A stretch of 64,000 nt of DNA, taken from NCBI GenBank assembly GCA_965214975.1, contig OZ244055.1:1426001-1490000 (forward strand), in the 5' to 3' direction. Of the stretch, positions 28,232-39,378 are shown in pieces (the stretch's first letter is position 1; each line of letters starts with the position of its first letter). This DNA is from JAJEBT01 sp965214975. GTDB lineage: Bacteria > Pseudomonadota > Alphaproteobacteria > MPNO01 > UBA830. A model generated the notes under the pieces. The model was not told the origin of the DNA, searched no databases, and was given only the letters and a program-made list of their open reading frames with translations. Both the position numbers and the translations under genes were made by a program.

Positions 28232-29359
28232 TCAGAGAGCCTGCCGCTCCTCCTCTGCCCCGGCCTCGGGGCCGGGCGGGCCGCCGCCCGCCGCCGCCTC
28301 GGGCGGCGCGCCCGCATGCTCGAGAATCTCCCGGCGAAGCCGGTCCGCGACCTCGGGGTTCCCCAAGAGATAGGACTTGGCGTTCTCGCGCCCCTGGCCG
28401 ATCCGCTCGTCGCCGTAGGAATACCAGGCCCCGGACTTCTCGACGATGCCGGCCTTCTCGCCGAGATCGACCAGCTCGCCGGCTTGCGAGATCCCCTGGC
28501 CGTACATGATGTCGAACTGCACGTTCTTGAAGGGCGGCGCCATCTTGTTCTTGACCACCCTGACGCGGGCCTGGTTGCCGACGACCTCGTCCTTGATCTT
28601 GATGGAGGGGCCGCGGCGGATGTCGATGCGCACCGAGGAATAGAACTTCAGGGCGTTGCCGCCGGTGGTCGTTTCGGGGCTGCCGAACAGCACCCCGATC
28701 TTCATGCGGATCTGGTTGATGAACACGACCAGGCACCGCGACCTGTTGACGGAGCCGGTCAGCTTGCGCAGCGCCTGGCTCATGAGCCGCGCCTGCAGCC
28801 CGACATGCGCGTCGCCCATCTCGCCCTCGAGCTCGGCCCTCGGAACCAGCGCCGCCACCGAATCGATGACGATCACGTCGGCGGCTCTCTCGTTCTCGGG
28901 CCCGCTCACCAGCGAATCCGCGATCGCGAGCGCCTGCTCGCCGGCATCGGGCTGGGCGACCAGCAGCTCGGGGACATTGACGCCGAGTTTCCCCGCGTAG
29001 ACGGGATCGAGGGCGTGTTCGGCGTCGATGAACACGCAGGCGCCTCCGGCCTTCTGCGCCTCCGCGATGACGTGAAGCGCGAGCGTGGTCTTGCCCGAGC
29101 TTTCCGGCCCGTAGATCTCGACGATGCGGCCGCGCGGAAGGCCGCCGATCCCGAGCGCGAGGTCGAGGCCGAGGGAGCCGGTCGACACCGCCTCGACGCC
29201 CGCCTGCGCCGAAGCGTCCCCGAGCCTCATGATGGCGCCCTTGCCGTGGGCCCGCTCGATCCGGGCTATGGCGGCGTCGAGGGCCTTGGACTTCTCCGAC
29301 TTCTCCGTCGGCTCTTTCATCGCGTTCTCCCTGACCACGCTGAGGCTGGCACCGGTCAT
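28232..29359 (-). CDS. recA: Recombinase RecA
   Basis: The 375-residue RecA forms filaments on single-stranded DNA, drives homologous pairing and triggers LexA cleavage. Walker A is GPESSGKTT; the KALDAAIARIERAHGKGAIM start, INQIRMKIGVLFG..ETTTGG DNA loop and YGQGISQAGELVDLG are all present. The C-terminal tail is Gly/Pro/Ala-rich and acidic. ATG 29359 (AAGGAG upstream) matches the length of alphaproteobacterial RecA; ATG 29320 is an alternative. A LexA-box-like site stands about 57 bases upstream. The 142 bases before alaS contain a G10 run. Confidence 0.97.
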   Translation of the reverse strand: MTGASLSVVRENAMKEPTEKSEKSKALDAAIARIERAHGKGAIMRLGDASAQAGVEAVSTGSLGLDLALGIGGLPRGRIVEIYGPESSGKTTLALHVIAEAQKAGGACVFIDAEHALDPVYAGKLGVNVPELLVAQPDAGEQALAIADSLVSGPENERAADVIVIDSVAALVPRAELEGEMGDAHVGLQARLMSQALRKLTGSVNRSRCLVVFINQIRMKIGVLFGSPETTTGGNALKFYSSVRIDIRRGPSIKIKDEVVGNQARVRVVKNKMAPPFKNVQFDIMYGQGISQAGELVDLGEKAGIVEKSGAWYSYGDERIGQGRENAKSYLLGNPEVADRLRREILEHAGAPPEAAAGGGPPGPEAGAEEERQAL

Positions 29360-29415
29360 CCTTCGTCTCCTTGTTCCACGGTCGCTGGCGAATCTCAACC
29401 TTCGTCGCCACATGC

Positions 29416-29430
29416 GTACAAGGTCTGTTC
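29416..29430. promoter_or_regulatory. Candidate LexA (SOS) box of recA
   Basis: GTAC-N7-GTTC on the plus strand, one mismatch from the alphaproteobacterial SOS box GTTC-N7-GTTC. It is about 57-71 bases before the recA ATG, where a promoter would lie. The adjacent GTTCAGGGAAC palindrome overlaps it. Confidence 0.4.
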
Positions 29431-29636
29431 AGGGAACGCAAGCCCTTTTTTCGGAATCCGCGCCATCGCCATCGAAACCTCGGCACCGCCCCCTGTTCCC
29501 TTCTGGATCGTTTTTTCAACAGGTTGCGTGACGGCTTCAGGGAGGAAGCGGAATCCGGCCCTCGCGCCCCGAAGTTGTCCACAACTTTTTTCGTCTTTTG
29601 TTCCCGCGGCCGATTCGCCGGGGGCGAACCTTCGCG

Positions 29637-32345
29637 TCACCGCCCCGAACCCGCGGCCGCGGAAACCCGCCCTGCGGCGTCCTCCAGGAAAGCCCGCATC
29701 GCGTTCACCGCTTCCCCGCTCACCTCCCTGCCCGAAAGAATGCGCAGGACCTCGAGAGCCCCGCCTCGCGGCTCCCCCTCGGTCAGGAACGCGGCGGCGG
29801 CCTCCTCGTCGGCGGGCTCCGGCCGACCCTCCAGAACCGCCAGACCGGCCGCGCCGAGCCTGACCGCCTCCGCCGCCGGAACGCGGGCCTCTTCCCCGAA
29901 CCCTCCGCCGGCCAGCAGCTGCGCCGCCATCAGTTTCCGCTCGGCCTGGTCGACGAGGGCGCGGGCGCGCCGGTCGCGGCCCGCGTCGCCGTCCGCGGGA
30001 TGAACCTCCCGCATCGTCTCCGCGGGCAGGGAGATCAGCCCCGCCTCGGCCATGCGGAGCATCGAATCGTGCGCGCCCCGGTCGATCACGCTGACCTTGA
30101 AGCCGGAGTCCGCGGCCAGGCGGCGCTGTTCCGCCTCGACGCTCTCGGCCGGCAGGTCGAGCACCACCAGAACGGCCCTCTCCCCGTCCTCCCGCACCAG
30201 CATGCGCCGGAACGCCGCGCCGTGCCGGGCGACGAGATCGTCGCGCAGGATTTCCGACGGGTCGGAGGCCGGTTCGGCGTCGCTCCTCTTCTCGATCACC
30301 TCGTTGAGCCGTTCCATGAACGCGCCGCGGCCCGTCGGAAGGCGGACTTCCGAAAGCTCGCCCTTGCCGTCGAGCACCCCCTCGGCGAGCGTCCGCTTCT
30401 GGGCGAGCAGCCCGATCATGCGGTGCTCGATGGTGTCCTCGCTCACCAGGTTGATGATGCTGACGGAGCGGGTCTGGTGCTTGCGCCAGGCGCGCGAGAC
30501 GCGCTGTTCGAGGCGGGCCGGGTTCCAGGGCTGGTCGAGATTGATGACCGTGTCCGCAACCTGGAGGTTGAGGCCCACGCCGCCCGATTCGGAGGACAGG
30601 AACAGCCTGCACGACCGGTCCTCCCGGAACCGGCGGATCTCCGCGCGGCGGCGGTGCTGCGGGACGCTGCCTGTGTGCCAGGCGAACTCCAGCCCGTTTT
30701 CGGCGGCGAACCCGCGCACCAGTTCCAGCATCCGGACCCATTCCGAGAACACGATGATCTTGCGGTCCGGATCCTCGAGCAGTTCCGGCACCAGCTTCTC
30801 GAACTCCTCGAGCTTGGGGCAGTCCCGGTGCTCGTCGCCGAGGATGTAGGGCGTGTCGCAGACCATGCGCATGCAGGCGAGGTACCGTTGCAGCTTGTCG
30901 AACTCCTCGGCGGTGAGGGGCCTCCGGCGCGCGATCGCCGCCAGGCGCGCGACGAGATACTCGTAGTCCTCGTACACGCTGCGCTGCTGGTCCGTCATCG
31001 GAACGAAGAACGTCTTGGTCGTGCGGGCCGGGAGCTGGGTCTCCACGTTTTCCCTGCGCCGGCGGAGCATGACCGAGGAGATCCTCCGCGCCAGCTTGTC
31101 GAGGTTGCGCAGGCCCACGGGACGGCCCCGTTCGTCGAGCTCGTAGTATTCCCGGTTGAAGCGGAACAGCGGGCCGAGAATCTCGGGATCGAGGAACTGG
31201 ACGATGGAGTAGAGCTCGTCGATGCGGTTCTCGATCGGCGTGCCGGTGAGCACGAACGCGTAGCGGCTCCGGAGCCTTTTCACCGCGCTCGCCGTTCTGG
31301 TCTGCCAGTTCTTGATGCGCTGGGCCTCGTCGAGGACGATCACGTCGGGCTCCAGGGCGTCGAGCATGTCCTGGCCGTCCGCGAGAACCTGTTCGTAGTT
31401 GCACAGCGTGAAGAACGACCGCTCGGCGTAGGCGCCGCGCCGCGCCGCGCGGTTGCCGAAGACCACGGTGACGGTCTCGTCGCAGAACTTCCCGATCTGC
31501 TCCTCCCATTCGCTCTTCAGCGACGCCGGCGAGACCACCAGCGCGCGGCGGATCCGCCGGCGGTCGCGCAGGAGGACGCAGGCCGCGATCGCCTGCACCG
31601 TCTTGCCGAGGCCCATGTCGTCGGCCAGCAGCGCCCTCTCCCCGAACGCGAGATGGGCCGCGCCCTCGACCTGGTAGGGCAGCAGCGGAAGCTTGAGGGA
31701 ATCGAAGGACCGGCGGCCGGATTCGATGTCCTTCATGAAGCGGTCGTACTCGCTCCGGCGGCGCCTCCCGTCGGCGATCGACGCGACCCAGCCGTCAAGG
31801 AGGCGGGAAACCCTGAGAGAGGCGGGCCTGTCCGCGGCCAGGCGCCGCAGCGCGGCCAGGGCCTTGGCCGAGCCGCGCCGAAGGTGGCGGACCAGACCGT
31901 CGACCTCGAGCTCGAGCTCGGGATCGTCGCGCACGATCGACGCGGGAACCCTGAGCTGCAGCTTGCGCTCGCCGCGCTCGTCGAGAAAGACCTCGATGCG
32001 GGAACTGACCGGCCCGCTCTCGCCGCGGGCGCGGAACCGGCGCAGGACGCCTTCCACGTGCTTGCAGGTGCCGAGCCGGTTGGTCCGGAAGTCGTGGCAC
32101 TCGCACGAGTTGATGCGTTCGCGCCGGCTGCGGATCTCCACCACGTAGTCGTTGCCGCTCGACGACGTCACCAGGTAGTCGGAAAACCCGCCGAGTCCCT
32201 CGTCCAGGTTCCGGACCCCGTCGATCTCGGTCCGTCCGCGCCATTCCCGCCGCCTGACCTCGTCCTCGTCCGTGGACAGCCACCCCACGAAAGTCGGTGC
32301 GCGTTCGGCCGCGCGGGCAGCGCCTTTCACGCCGTTTCCGTCCAT
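29637..32345 (-). CDS. SWIM zinc-finger SNF2-type helicase
   Basis: A 902-residue SF2 ATPase. An N-terminal SWIM finger (CECHDF.., then TCKHVEGVLRR) lies near 80-105. The SNF2 core has Walker A LLADDMGLGKT, the DEAQ box VIVLDEAQRIKN, the SAT-like LTGTPIENR, then helicase C motifs FSEWVRMLEL, SSESGGVGLNLQ and QRVSRAWRKHQTR. The C-terminal 250 residues are specific to this protein. SWIM-SNF2 proteins remodel or translocate on DNA and are often linked with repair or defence; the actual partner is not known. ATG 32345 is close behind GGGAGGGA. It ends 278 bases before the recA start, on the same strand. Confidence 0.88.
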   Translation of the reverse strand: MDGNGVKGAARAAERAPTFVGWLSTDEDEVRRREWRGRTEIDGVRNLDEGLGGFSDYLVTSSSGNDYVVEIRSRRERINSCECHDFRTNRLGTCKHVEGVLRRFRARGESGPVSSRIEVFLDERGERKLQLRVPASIVRDDPELELEVDGLVRHLRRGSAKALAALRRLAADRPASLRVSRLLDGWVASIADGRRRRSEYDRFMKDIESGRRSFDSLKLPLLPYQVEGAAHLAFGERALLADDMGLGKTVQAIAACVLLRDRRRIRRALVVSPASLKSEWEEQIGKFCDETVTVVFGNRAARRGAYAERSFFTLCNYEQVLADGQDMLDALEPDVIVLDEAQRIKNWQTRTASAVKRLRSRYAFVLTGTPIENRIDELYSIVQFLDPEILGPLFRFNREYYELDERGRPVGLRNLDKLARRISSVMLRRRRENVETQLPARTTKTFFVPMTDQQRSVYEDYEYLVARLAAIARRRPLTAEEFDKLQRYLACMRMVCDTPYILGDEHRDCPKLEEFEKLVPELLEDPDRKIIVFSEWVRMLELVRGFAAENGLEFAWHTGSVPQHRRRAEIRRFREDRSCRLFLSSESGGVGLNLQVADTVINLDQPWNPARLEQRVSRAWRKHQTRSVSIINLVSEDTIEHRMIGLLAQKRTLAEGVLDGKGELSEVRLPTGRGAFMERLNEVIEKRSDAEPASDPSEILRDDLVARHGAAFRRMLVREDGERAVLVVLDLPAESVEAEQRRLAADSGFKVSVIDRGAHDSMLRMAEAGLISLPAETMREVHPADGDAGRDRRARALVDQAERKLMAAQLLAGGGFGEEARVPAAEAVRLGAAGLAVLEGRPEPADEEAAAAFLTEGEPRGGALEVLRILSGREVSGEAVNAMRAFLEDAAGRVSAAAGSGR

Positions 32346-32446
32346 TCCCTCCCCGCCTTCCCGTGCGATCCCGCGACGGCCGCGGGCCTCCCCGCCGTTG
32401 TGCGGAACCGGCGGCACGATTGCAACGCCCGGCGATTCGCCGCGCC

Positions 32447-34408
<1,962 letters not shown>

Positions 34409-34425
34409 CGCGACGCGACGGCAGG

Positions 34426-36030
34426 CTACATCCGGAACACGCCGAAGGCCGTGTCCTCGTCCGGCCCGCCGCGGGCGGCGGCGAGACAGAGCGCGAGCAC
34501 CATGCGCGTCTCCGCGGGCTCGATGATTCCGTCGTCCCACAGCCGCGCCGTCGCGTGGAGCGGGTGCCCCTCGGTTTCGTACTTCTCGCGGATCGGCCTC
34601 TTGAAGGCCTCCTCGTCCTCTTCCGGCCACGCGCCGCCGCCGGCCTCGACGCGCCCGCGCCGGACGGCCGCGAGAACGCTCGCGGCCTGCTCGCCGCCCA
34701 TCACGGAGATCCGCGCCGTCGGCCACATGAACAGGAAGCGCGGGTCGTAGGCGCGGCCGCACATGCCGTAGTTGCCGGCGCCGAAGGAGCCGCCGACGAT
34801 GACGGTGAATTTCGGAACCCGCGCGCAGGCAACGGCGGTCACGAGCTTGGCGCCGTCCTTGGCGATGCCGCCCGCCTCGTAGGACCGCCCGACCATGAAG
34901 CCGGTGACGTTCTGCAGGAACACCAGCGGAACGTGTCGCTTGCAGCACAGCTCGATGAAATGCGCCCCCTTGAGCGCGGATTCCGAGAACAGGACGCCGT
35001 TGCTGGCGACGACTCCGACGGCCATGCCGTGGATGCGCGCGAAGCCGCAGACCAGGGTCGTCCCGTAGAGCGCCTTGAACTCCTCGAACTCCGAACCGTC
35101 GACGATCCGCCCGATCACCTCCCGGACCTCGAACGGGGTGCGCAGGTCGGCGGGGACAAGGCCGTTCAGCTCCTCGGGGTCGTGGACCGGCTCCGCGAAA
35201 TCCCGGACCGGCGCCCCGCCCGCGGGGGCGCCGAGATCGGCGACGATGCGCCGGACGATGGCGAGCGCGTGGCCGTCGTCGTCGGCCGCGTAGTCCGCGA
35301 CGCCGGAGACCCGGGCGTGGACGTCGGCGCCGCCGAGCTCCTCCGCGGTCACCACCTCGCCCGTGGCCGCCCTGACCAGCGGCGGCCCGCCGAGAAAGAT
35401 CGTGCCCTGCCCGCGGACGATCACGCTCTGGTCCGACATCGCCGGGACGTAGGCGCCGCCGGCGGTGCAGGATCCCATGACCGCCGCGATCTGGGGGATG
35501 CCCGCCGCCGACATGACGGCCTGGTTGAAGAAGATCCGCCCGAAATGCTCGCGGTCCGGGAACACCTCGTCCTGCCGGGGCAGGTTCGCCCCGCCGGAAT
35601 CGACGAGATAGACGCAGGGCAGCCGGTTGCGGTGTGCGATCTCCTGGGCCCGCAGGTGCTTCTTCACCGTGAGCGGGTAGTAGGTGCCGCCCTTGACCGT
35701 CGCGTCGTTGGCCACGATCGCGCATTCCCTTCCCGACACGCGGCCCACTCCGGTGACGATGCCCGCCGCGGGCACCTCCTCGTCGTAGACCCCCCGCGCG
35801 GCGAGCGGCGAGAGCTCGAGAAACGGCGCCCCCGGATCGACCAGGGCGTCGATGCGGTCCCGGACCGGCATCTTGCCCCGCGCGCGGTGGCGTTCCCGCG
35901 CCGCCTCCCCGCCGCCGAGGCGCGCCGCCGCCAGCGCCGACCGCAAGTCGCCGATCGCCGCGCGCATCGCGGCCTCGTTCGCCCGGAACCCGGCCGAGGC
36001 CGGATCCGCGGAGGTCGGGATGACGGCCAT
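34426..36030 (-). CDS. mccB: Acyl-CoA carboxylase beta (carboxyltransferase) subunit, methylcrotonyl type
   Basis: A 534-residue carboxyltransferase transferring CO2 from biotin to an acyl-CoA. Typical MccB stretches: RARGKMPVRDRIDALVDPG, GRECAIVANDATVKGGTYYP, LVDSGGANLPRQDEVFPD, GSCTAGGAYVPAMSD, FLQNVTGFMVG and GAGNYGMCGRAYDPRFLFMWP. The KGGTYYPLTVKKHLRAQEIA segment favours methylcrotonyl-CoA over propionyl-CoA carboxylase. Start is ATG 36030, directly after a TTG in the same frame. The gene lies between leuD and mccA in what appears to be one operon with isovaleryl-CoA dehydrogenase, so leucine/isovalerate breakdown is the likely role. Confidence 0.9.
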   Translation of the reverse strand: MAVIPTSADPASAGFRANEAAMRAAIGDLRSALAAARLGGGEAARERHRARGKMPVRDRIDALVDPGAPFLELSPLAARGVYDEEVPAAGIVTGVGRVSGRECAIVANDATVKGGTYYPLTVKKHLRAQEIAHRNRLPCVYLVDSGGANLPRQDEVFPDREHFGRIFFNQAVMSAAGIPQIAAVMGSCTAGGAYVPAMSDQSVIVRGQGTIFLGGPPLVRAATGEVVTAEELGGADVHARVSGVADYAADDDGHALAIVRRIVADLGAPAGGAPVRDFAEPVHDPEELNGLVPADLRTPFEVREVIGRIVDGSEFEEFKALYGTTLVCGFARIHGMAVGVVASNGVLFSESALKGAHFIELCCKRHVPLVFLQNVTGFMVGRSYEAGGIAKDGAKLVTAVACARVPKFTVIVGGSFGAGNYGMCGRAYDPRFLFMWPTARISVMGGEQAASVLAAVRRGRVEAGGGAWPEEDEEAFKRPIREKYETEGHPLHATARLWDDGIIEPAETRMVLALCLAAARGGPDEDTAFGVFRM

Positions 36031-36094
36031 CAACCCGGACTCCGCAAGCGTCCGCGGGGGCCCCGGGGAGCGACCGGCGCCGCGTTCCCGTTCA

Positions 36095-36712
36095 TCAGCG
36101 CGTGAAGATCCATGGCTCCCGTTTCCGGCGCTCGGCCTCGAACGCCGCCAGCGCGCTCCCGTGTTCCATGACGAGGTCGTGGTCGTCGAGGCCGTTGAGC
36201 AGCCGGTGGCGGTCGAACGCGTCGATCTCGAAGCGGCGCTCCCGCCCGTCGGGAGCGGTCACGATCCGGCGCTCGAGGTCGATCGCGACGCGCGCTCCGG
36301 GCTCAGCGTGCAGCGCCGCGCGGAGATCCGCGCACGTCTCCGCGGGCAGCCGCGCCGGAAGCACGCCGCACTGGACGCAGTTGCCGCGATGGATCTCGCC
36401 GAAACTCGGCGCAACGACCGCCCGGATGCCGTTGGCGAGAAGCGCGTAGACCGCGGCCTCGCGCGAGGATCCGCACCCCCAGTTCGCGTCGGCCACGATG
36501 ATCCCGGCGCCGCGGTAGGGCTCCCGGTTGAAAACGAAGTCCGGCCGCTCCCCGCCGTCCGCATCGTGGCGGAGATCGTGGAACAGGAACCGGTCGTAGC
36601 CCTTGCTGCCGCGGGGGTGGCGCAGAAAGCGCGCGGGGATGATCCGGTCGGTGTCGCAGTCGGCGATGTCGATCGGCACCGCGACCGCGCGAAACCGGAC
36701 GAAGGCTTCCAT
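36095..36712 (-). CDS. leuD: 3-isopropylmalate dehydratase small subunit (LeuD-type)
   Basis: A 205-residue aconitase swivel-domain protein. It has DIADCDTDRIIPARFL (family D.DTD.I.P..L), the WGCGSSREAAVYAL active-site loop and NCVQCGVLPARL. It forms the active site with the large subunit encoded immediately upstream; the leuC stop and leuD start overlap as ATGA at 36712. The pair isomerises 2- and 3-isopropylmalate in leucine synthesis. Placement among leucine-catabolic genes is unusual, so a related aconitase-type substrate (such as a methyl-substituted malate) remains possible. No leuB or leuA is in the window. Confidence 0.85.
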   Translation of the reverse strand: MEAFVRFRAVAVPIDIADCDTDRIIPARFLRHPRGSKGYDRFLFHDLRHDADGGERPDFVFNREPYRGAGIIVADANWGCGSSREAAVYALLANGIRAVVAPSFGEIHRGNCVQCGVLPARLPAETCADLRAALHAEPGARVAIDLERRIVTAPDGRERRFEIDAFDRHRLLNGLDDHDLVMEHGSALAAFEAERRKREPWIFTR

Positions 36713-38109
36713 CACGGGCCGCCCAGCCGGCGCGCGTCGGCGAGCCTTCCGGTGACGGCCGCGGCCGCCGCCGTCGCCGGGCTGACCAGGTGGGTCCGGC
36801 TTCCCGGCCCCTGGCGTCCGCGGAAGTTGCGGTTGCTCGTCGACGCCGCCCGTTCCCCGGGAGCCAGCCTGTCGCCGTTCATGCCGACGCACATGGAGCA
36901 GCCCGGCGCTCGCCAGTCCATGCCGGCGTCGGCGAAGATCCTGTCGAGACCTTCGGCCTCGGCCCGGGCCTTGACGGTGCCCGAGCCCGGCGACACCAGC
37001 ACGGGCACCACGGCCCGGCGGCCGCGGACGACCCCGGCTGCCTCGCGCAGATCCTCGATCCGGGAATTGGTGCACGAGCCGATGAAGACGCGGTCGATCC
37101 CGATGTCCGCGATTCTCGTGCCCGGGCGCAGGTCCATGTAGTCGAGCGCCTCGCGCATCTCCCGGCGCCGGCCGGGGTCGGCCTCGCCGTCCGGATCGGG
37201 GACGCGTCCGGTCACCGGCTCCGCGAGCGCCGGGCTGTCGCCCCACGTCGCCATGGGGGCGACGTCCCCGGCGTCGAGCGCGACCTCCCGGTCGAACGCC
37301 GCGTCGGCATCCGTGGGAAGCGTCCGCCATTCGGCGACGGCACGGTCCCACATCCTGCCGCTGGGGGCGAAGGGCCGCCCCGAGAGGTACTCGAACGTCC
37401 GGTCGTCGGGAGCCACCATCCCGATCCGCCCGCCCCCCTCGATCGTCATGTTGCAGAGCGTCAGACGGCCTTCCACGCTCAATGCCGCGACCGCGGAGCC
37501 GGCGTACTCGACCGCGTGGCCGGCCGCACCGGAGACCCCGATCCCGCGGACGATCGCGATCGCCAGATCCTTGGCGGAGACCCCCGGCCCGAGCGTCCCC
37601 CCGACCGTGATTCGCATCGTTCCGGGACGCCGCTGCCAGAGGCATTGCGTGGCCAGCGCCAGGGCCGCTTCGGACGCGCCGATCCCGAAGGCGACGCAGC
37701 CGAGCCCTCCATGGGTGGAGGTGTGGGAATCTCCGCACACCAGCGTGACGCCCGGAAGCGTGAGACCCTGTTCCGGCCCGACCACGTGCGCGATCCCCTG
37801 GCGCCGGTCCCCCCGGGCGAAGAGCCCGATGCCGAACTCCGCGCAGTTGCCGTCGAGGGCGTCGAGAATCTCGCGGACCCGGGGCTCCTCCGGCCCGCCC
37901 TCCGGGTCCGTCGGCACGTAGTGGTCCGGGGTGGCGAAGGTCTGGCCGGGCCGGCGCACCGTCCGGCCCGCCGCACGGAGCCGGTCGAAGGCGTGGAACG
38001 ACCCGTCGTGGCACAGATGGCGGTCGACGTAGAGAAGGCTCTGCCCGTCCGCGCGTTCGGCGACGACGTGCCGGTCCCAGACCTTGTCGAACAGGGTCCG
38101 CCCAGCCAC
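36712..38109 (-). CDS. leuC: 3-isopropylmalate dehydratase large subunit (LeuC-type)
   Basis: The 465-residue length equals that of LeuC (466 in E. coli). It binds a [4Fe-4S] cluster through cysteines in IGSCTNSR and in CSMCVGMN, and has LLYVDRHLCHDGS, VCGDSHTSTHGGLG and GTMRITVGG typical of the family. Reaction: reversible dehydration/hydration of isopropylmalate with LeuD. Start is GTG 38109, only seven bases after the isovaleryl-CoA dehydrogenase stop, so the two are cotranscribed. This catabolic neighbour makes the exact substrate less certain than the family. Confidence 0.87.
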   Translation of the reverse strand: MAGRTLFDKVWDRHVVAERADGQSLLYVDRHLCHDGSFHAFDRLRAAGRTVRRPGQTFATPDHYVPTDPEGGPEEPRVREILDALDGNCAEFGIGLFARGDRRQGIAHVVGPEQGLTLPGVTLVCGDSHTSTHGGLGCVAFGIGASEAALALATQCLWQRRPGTMRITVGGTLGPGVSAKDLAIAIVRGIGVSGAAGHAVEYAGSAVAALSVEGRLTLCNMTIEGGGRIGMVAPDDRTFEYLSGRPFAPSGRMWDRAVAEWRTLPTDADAAFDREVALDAGDVAPMATWGDSPALAEPVTGRVPDPDGEADPGRRREMREALDYMDLRPGTRIADIGIDRVFIGSCTNSRIEDLREAAGVVRGRRAVVPVLVSPGSGTVKARAEAEGLDRIFADAGMDWRAPGCSMCVGMNGDRLAPGERAASTSNRNFRGRQGPGSRTHLVSPATAAAAAVTGRLADARRLGGP

Positions 38110-38116
38110 GGAAACG

Positions 38117-39289
38117 CTACCGGCCTTCCGCGAACAGCTCGCGGCCGATCAGCATGCGGCGGATCTCGGACGTGCCGGCGCCGATCTCGTAGAGCTTGGC
38201 GTCGCGCAGCAGGCGCCCCGCCGGATAGTCGTTGACGTAGCCGTTGCCGCCGAGAAGCTGGACCGCGTCGAGCGCGGTCTCGGTCGCGCGCTCGGCGGCG
38301 AAAAGGATGGCGCCGGCGGCGTCCCTGCGGGCCGCCCCCTCCCGGTCGCAGGCCTGCGCGACGGCGTAGACGTAGGCTCTCGAGGAACTCGCCTTGACGT
38401 ACATGTCGGCGAGCTTGGCCTGGACGAGCTGGAACTCCCCGATCGGGCGTCCGAACTGCTCGCGTTCGCGGACGTAGGGCAGGACGACGTCGAGGCAGGC
38501 CTGCATGATCCCCAGCGGGCCGCCCGCGAGCACCGCCCTTTCGTAGTCGAGGCCGCTCATCAGCACGGCCGCACCGCGGTCGAGCTCCCCGAGCACGTTC
38601 TCCCGGGGCACCCTGCAGTTCTCGAACGCCAGCTCCCCGGTGCTCGATCCGCGCATCCCGAGCTTGTCGAATCCGGCTCCCGGGGAGAAGCCCTCGAAAC
38701 CCCGCTCGACGATGAACGCGGTGATGCCGCGCGACCCCGCGCCGGGCGTCGTCTTGGCGTAGACCACGAGCACGTCCGCGTCGGGGCCGTTGGTGATCCA
38801 CGTCTTGGTGCCGTCGAGCCGGAAGCCGTCGCCGTCTGGCGTCGCCGCCAGCTTCATCGACACCACGTCCGAGCCCGCTCCGGGCTCCGACATGGCAAGC
38901 GCGCCGACCCGCGTGCCCGCGATCAGTCCCGGAAGGTACTTCCGTTTCTGCTCCTCGCTGCCGTTGCGGCGGATCTGGTTGACGCAGAGATTGGAATGGG
39001 CGCCGTAGGACAGGCCGACCGACGCGGAGGCACGGCTGATCTCCTCCATCGCCACCACGTGCTCGAGATACCCCATTCCGGCGCCGCCGTGCTCCTCCTC
39101 GACGGTGACCCCGAGCAGTCCGAGCTCCCCCATTCGCGGCCAGAGCGCCGGAGGAAACGCGTTGTCGGCGTCGATGCCCGCGGCCAGCGGCGCGATCTCG
39201 GCCTCCGCGAAGGCGCGCACGGACTCGCGGAGCAGGTCCGCGGTCTCGCCGAGCCCGAAATCCGGAAGCCGCGGCCTGTTGGCGATCAT
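38117..39289 (-). CDS. ivd: Isovaleryl-CoA dehydrogenase-like acyl-CoA dehydrogenase
   Basis: A 390-residue FAD enzyme oxidising an acyl-CoA at the alpha-beta bond. The N-terminal FGLGETADLLRESVRAFAEAEIAP and GLLGVTVEEEHGGAGMGYLEH fit isovaleryl-CoA dehydrogenase, as does LSYGAHSNLCVNQI. Further FAD/substrate motifs are SEPGAGSDVVSM, KTWITNG and the C-terminal QLLGGNGYVNDYPAGRLLRDAKLYEIGAGTSE-type end. Electrons should go to ETF. The gene is 90 bases after the VOC gene and precedes leuC. With mccAB downstream, the leucine catabolic step isovaleryl-CoA to 3-methylcrotonyl-CoA is the natural role. Confidence 0.9.
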   Translation of the reverse strand: MIANRPRLPDFGLGETADLLRESVRAFAEAEIAPLAAGIDADNAFPPALWPRMGELGLLGVTVEEEHGGAGMGYLEHVVAMEEISRASASVGLSYGAHSNLCVNQIRRNGSEEQKRKYLPGLIAGTRVGALAMSEPGAGSDVVSMKLAATPDGDGFRLDGTKTWITNGPDADVLVVYAKTTPGAGSRGITAFIVERGFEGFSPGAGFDKLGMRGSSTGELAFENCRVPRENVLGELDRGAAVLMSGLDYERAVLAGGPLGIMQACLDVVLPYVREREQFGRPIGEFQLVQAKLADMYVKASSSRAYVYAVAQACDREGAARRDAAGAILFAAERATETALDAVQLLGGNGYVNDYPAGRLLRDAKLYEIGAGTSEIRRMLIGRELFAEGR

Positions 39290-39378
39290 GCCGGAAGCCC
39301 GGCCCGGCCCGAGGCGCGGGAGCCGGGGAAGCCCGGCGTCATGCGGGCGCCGCGGCGGCGTCCGGCGGCCGGCGCATC

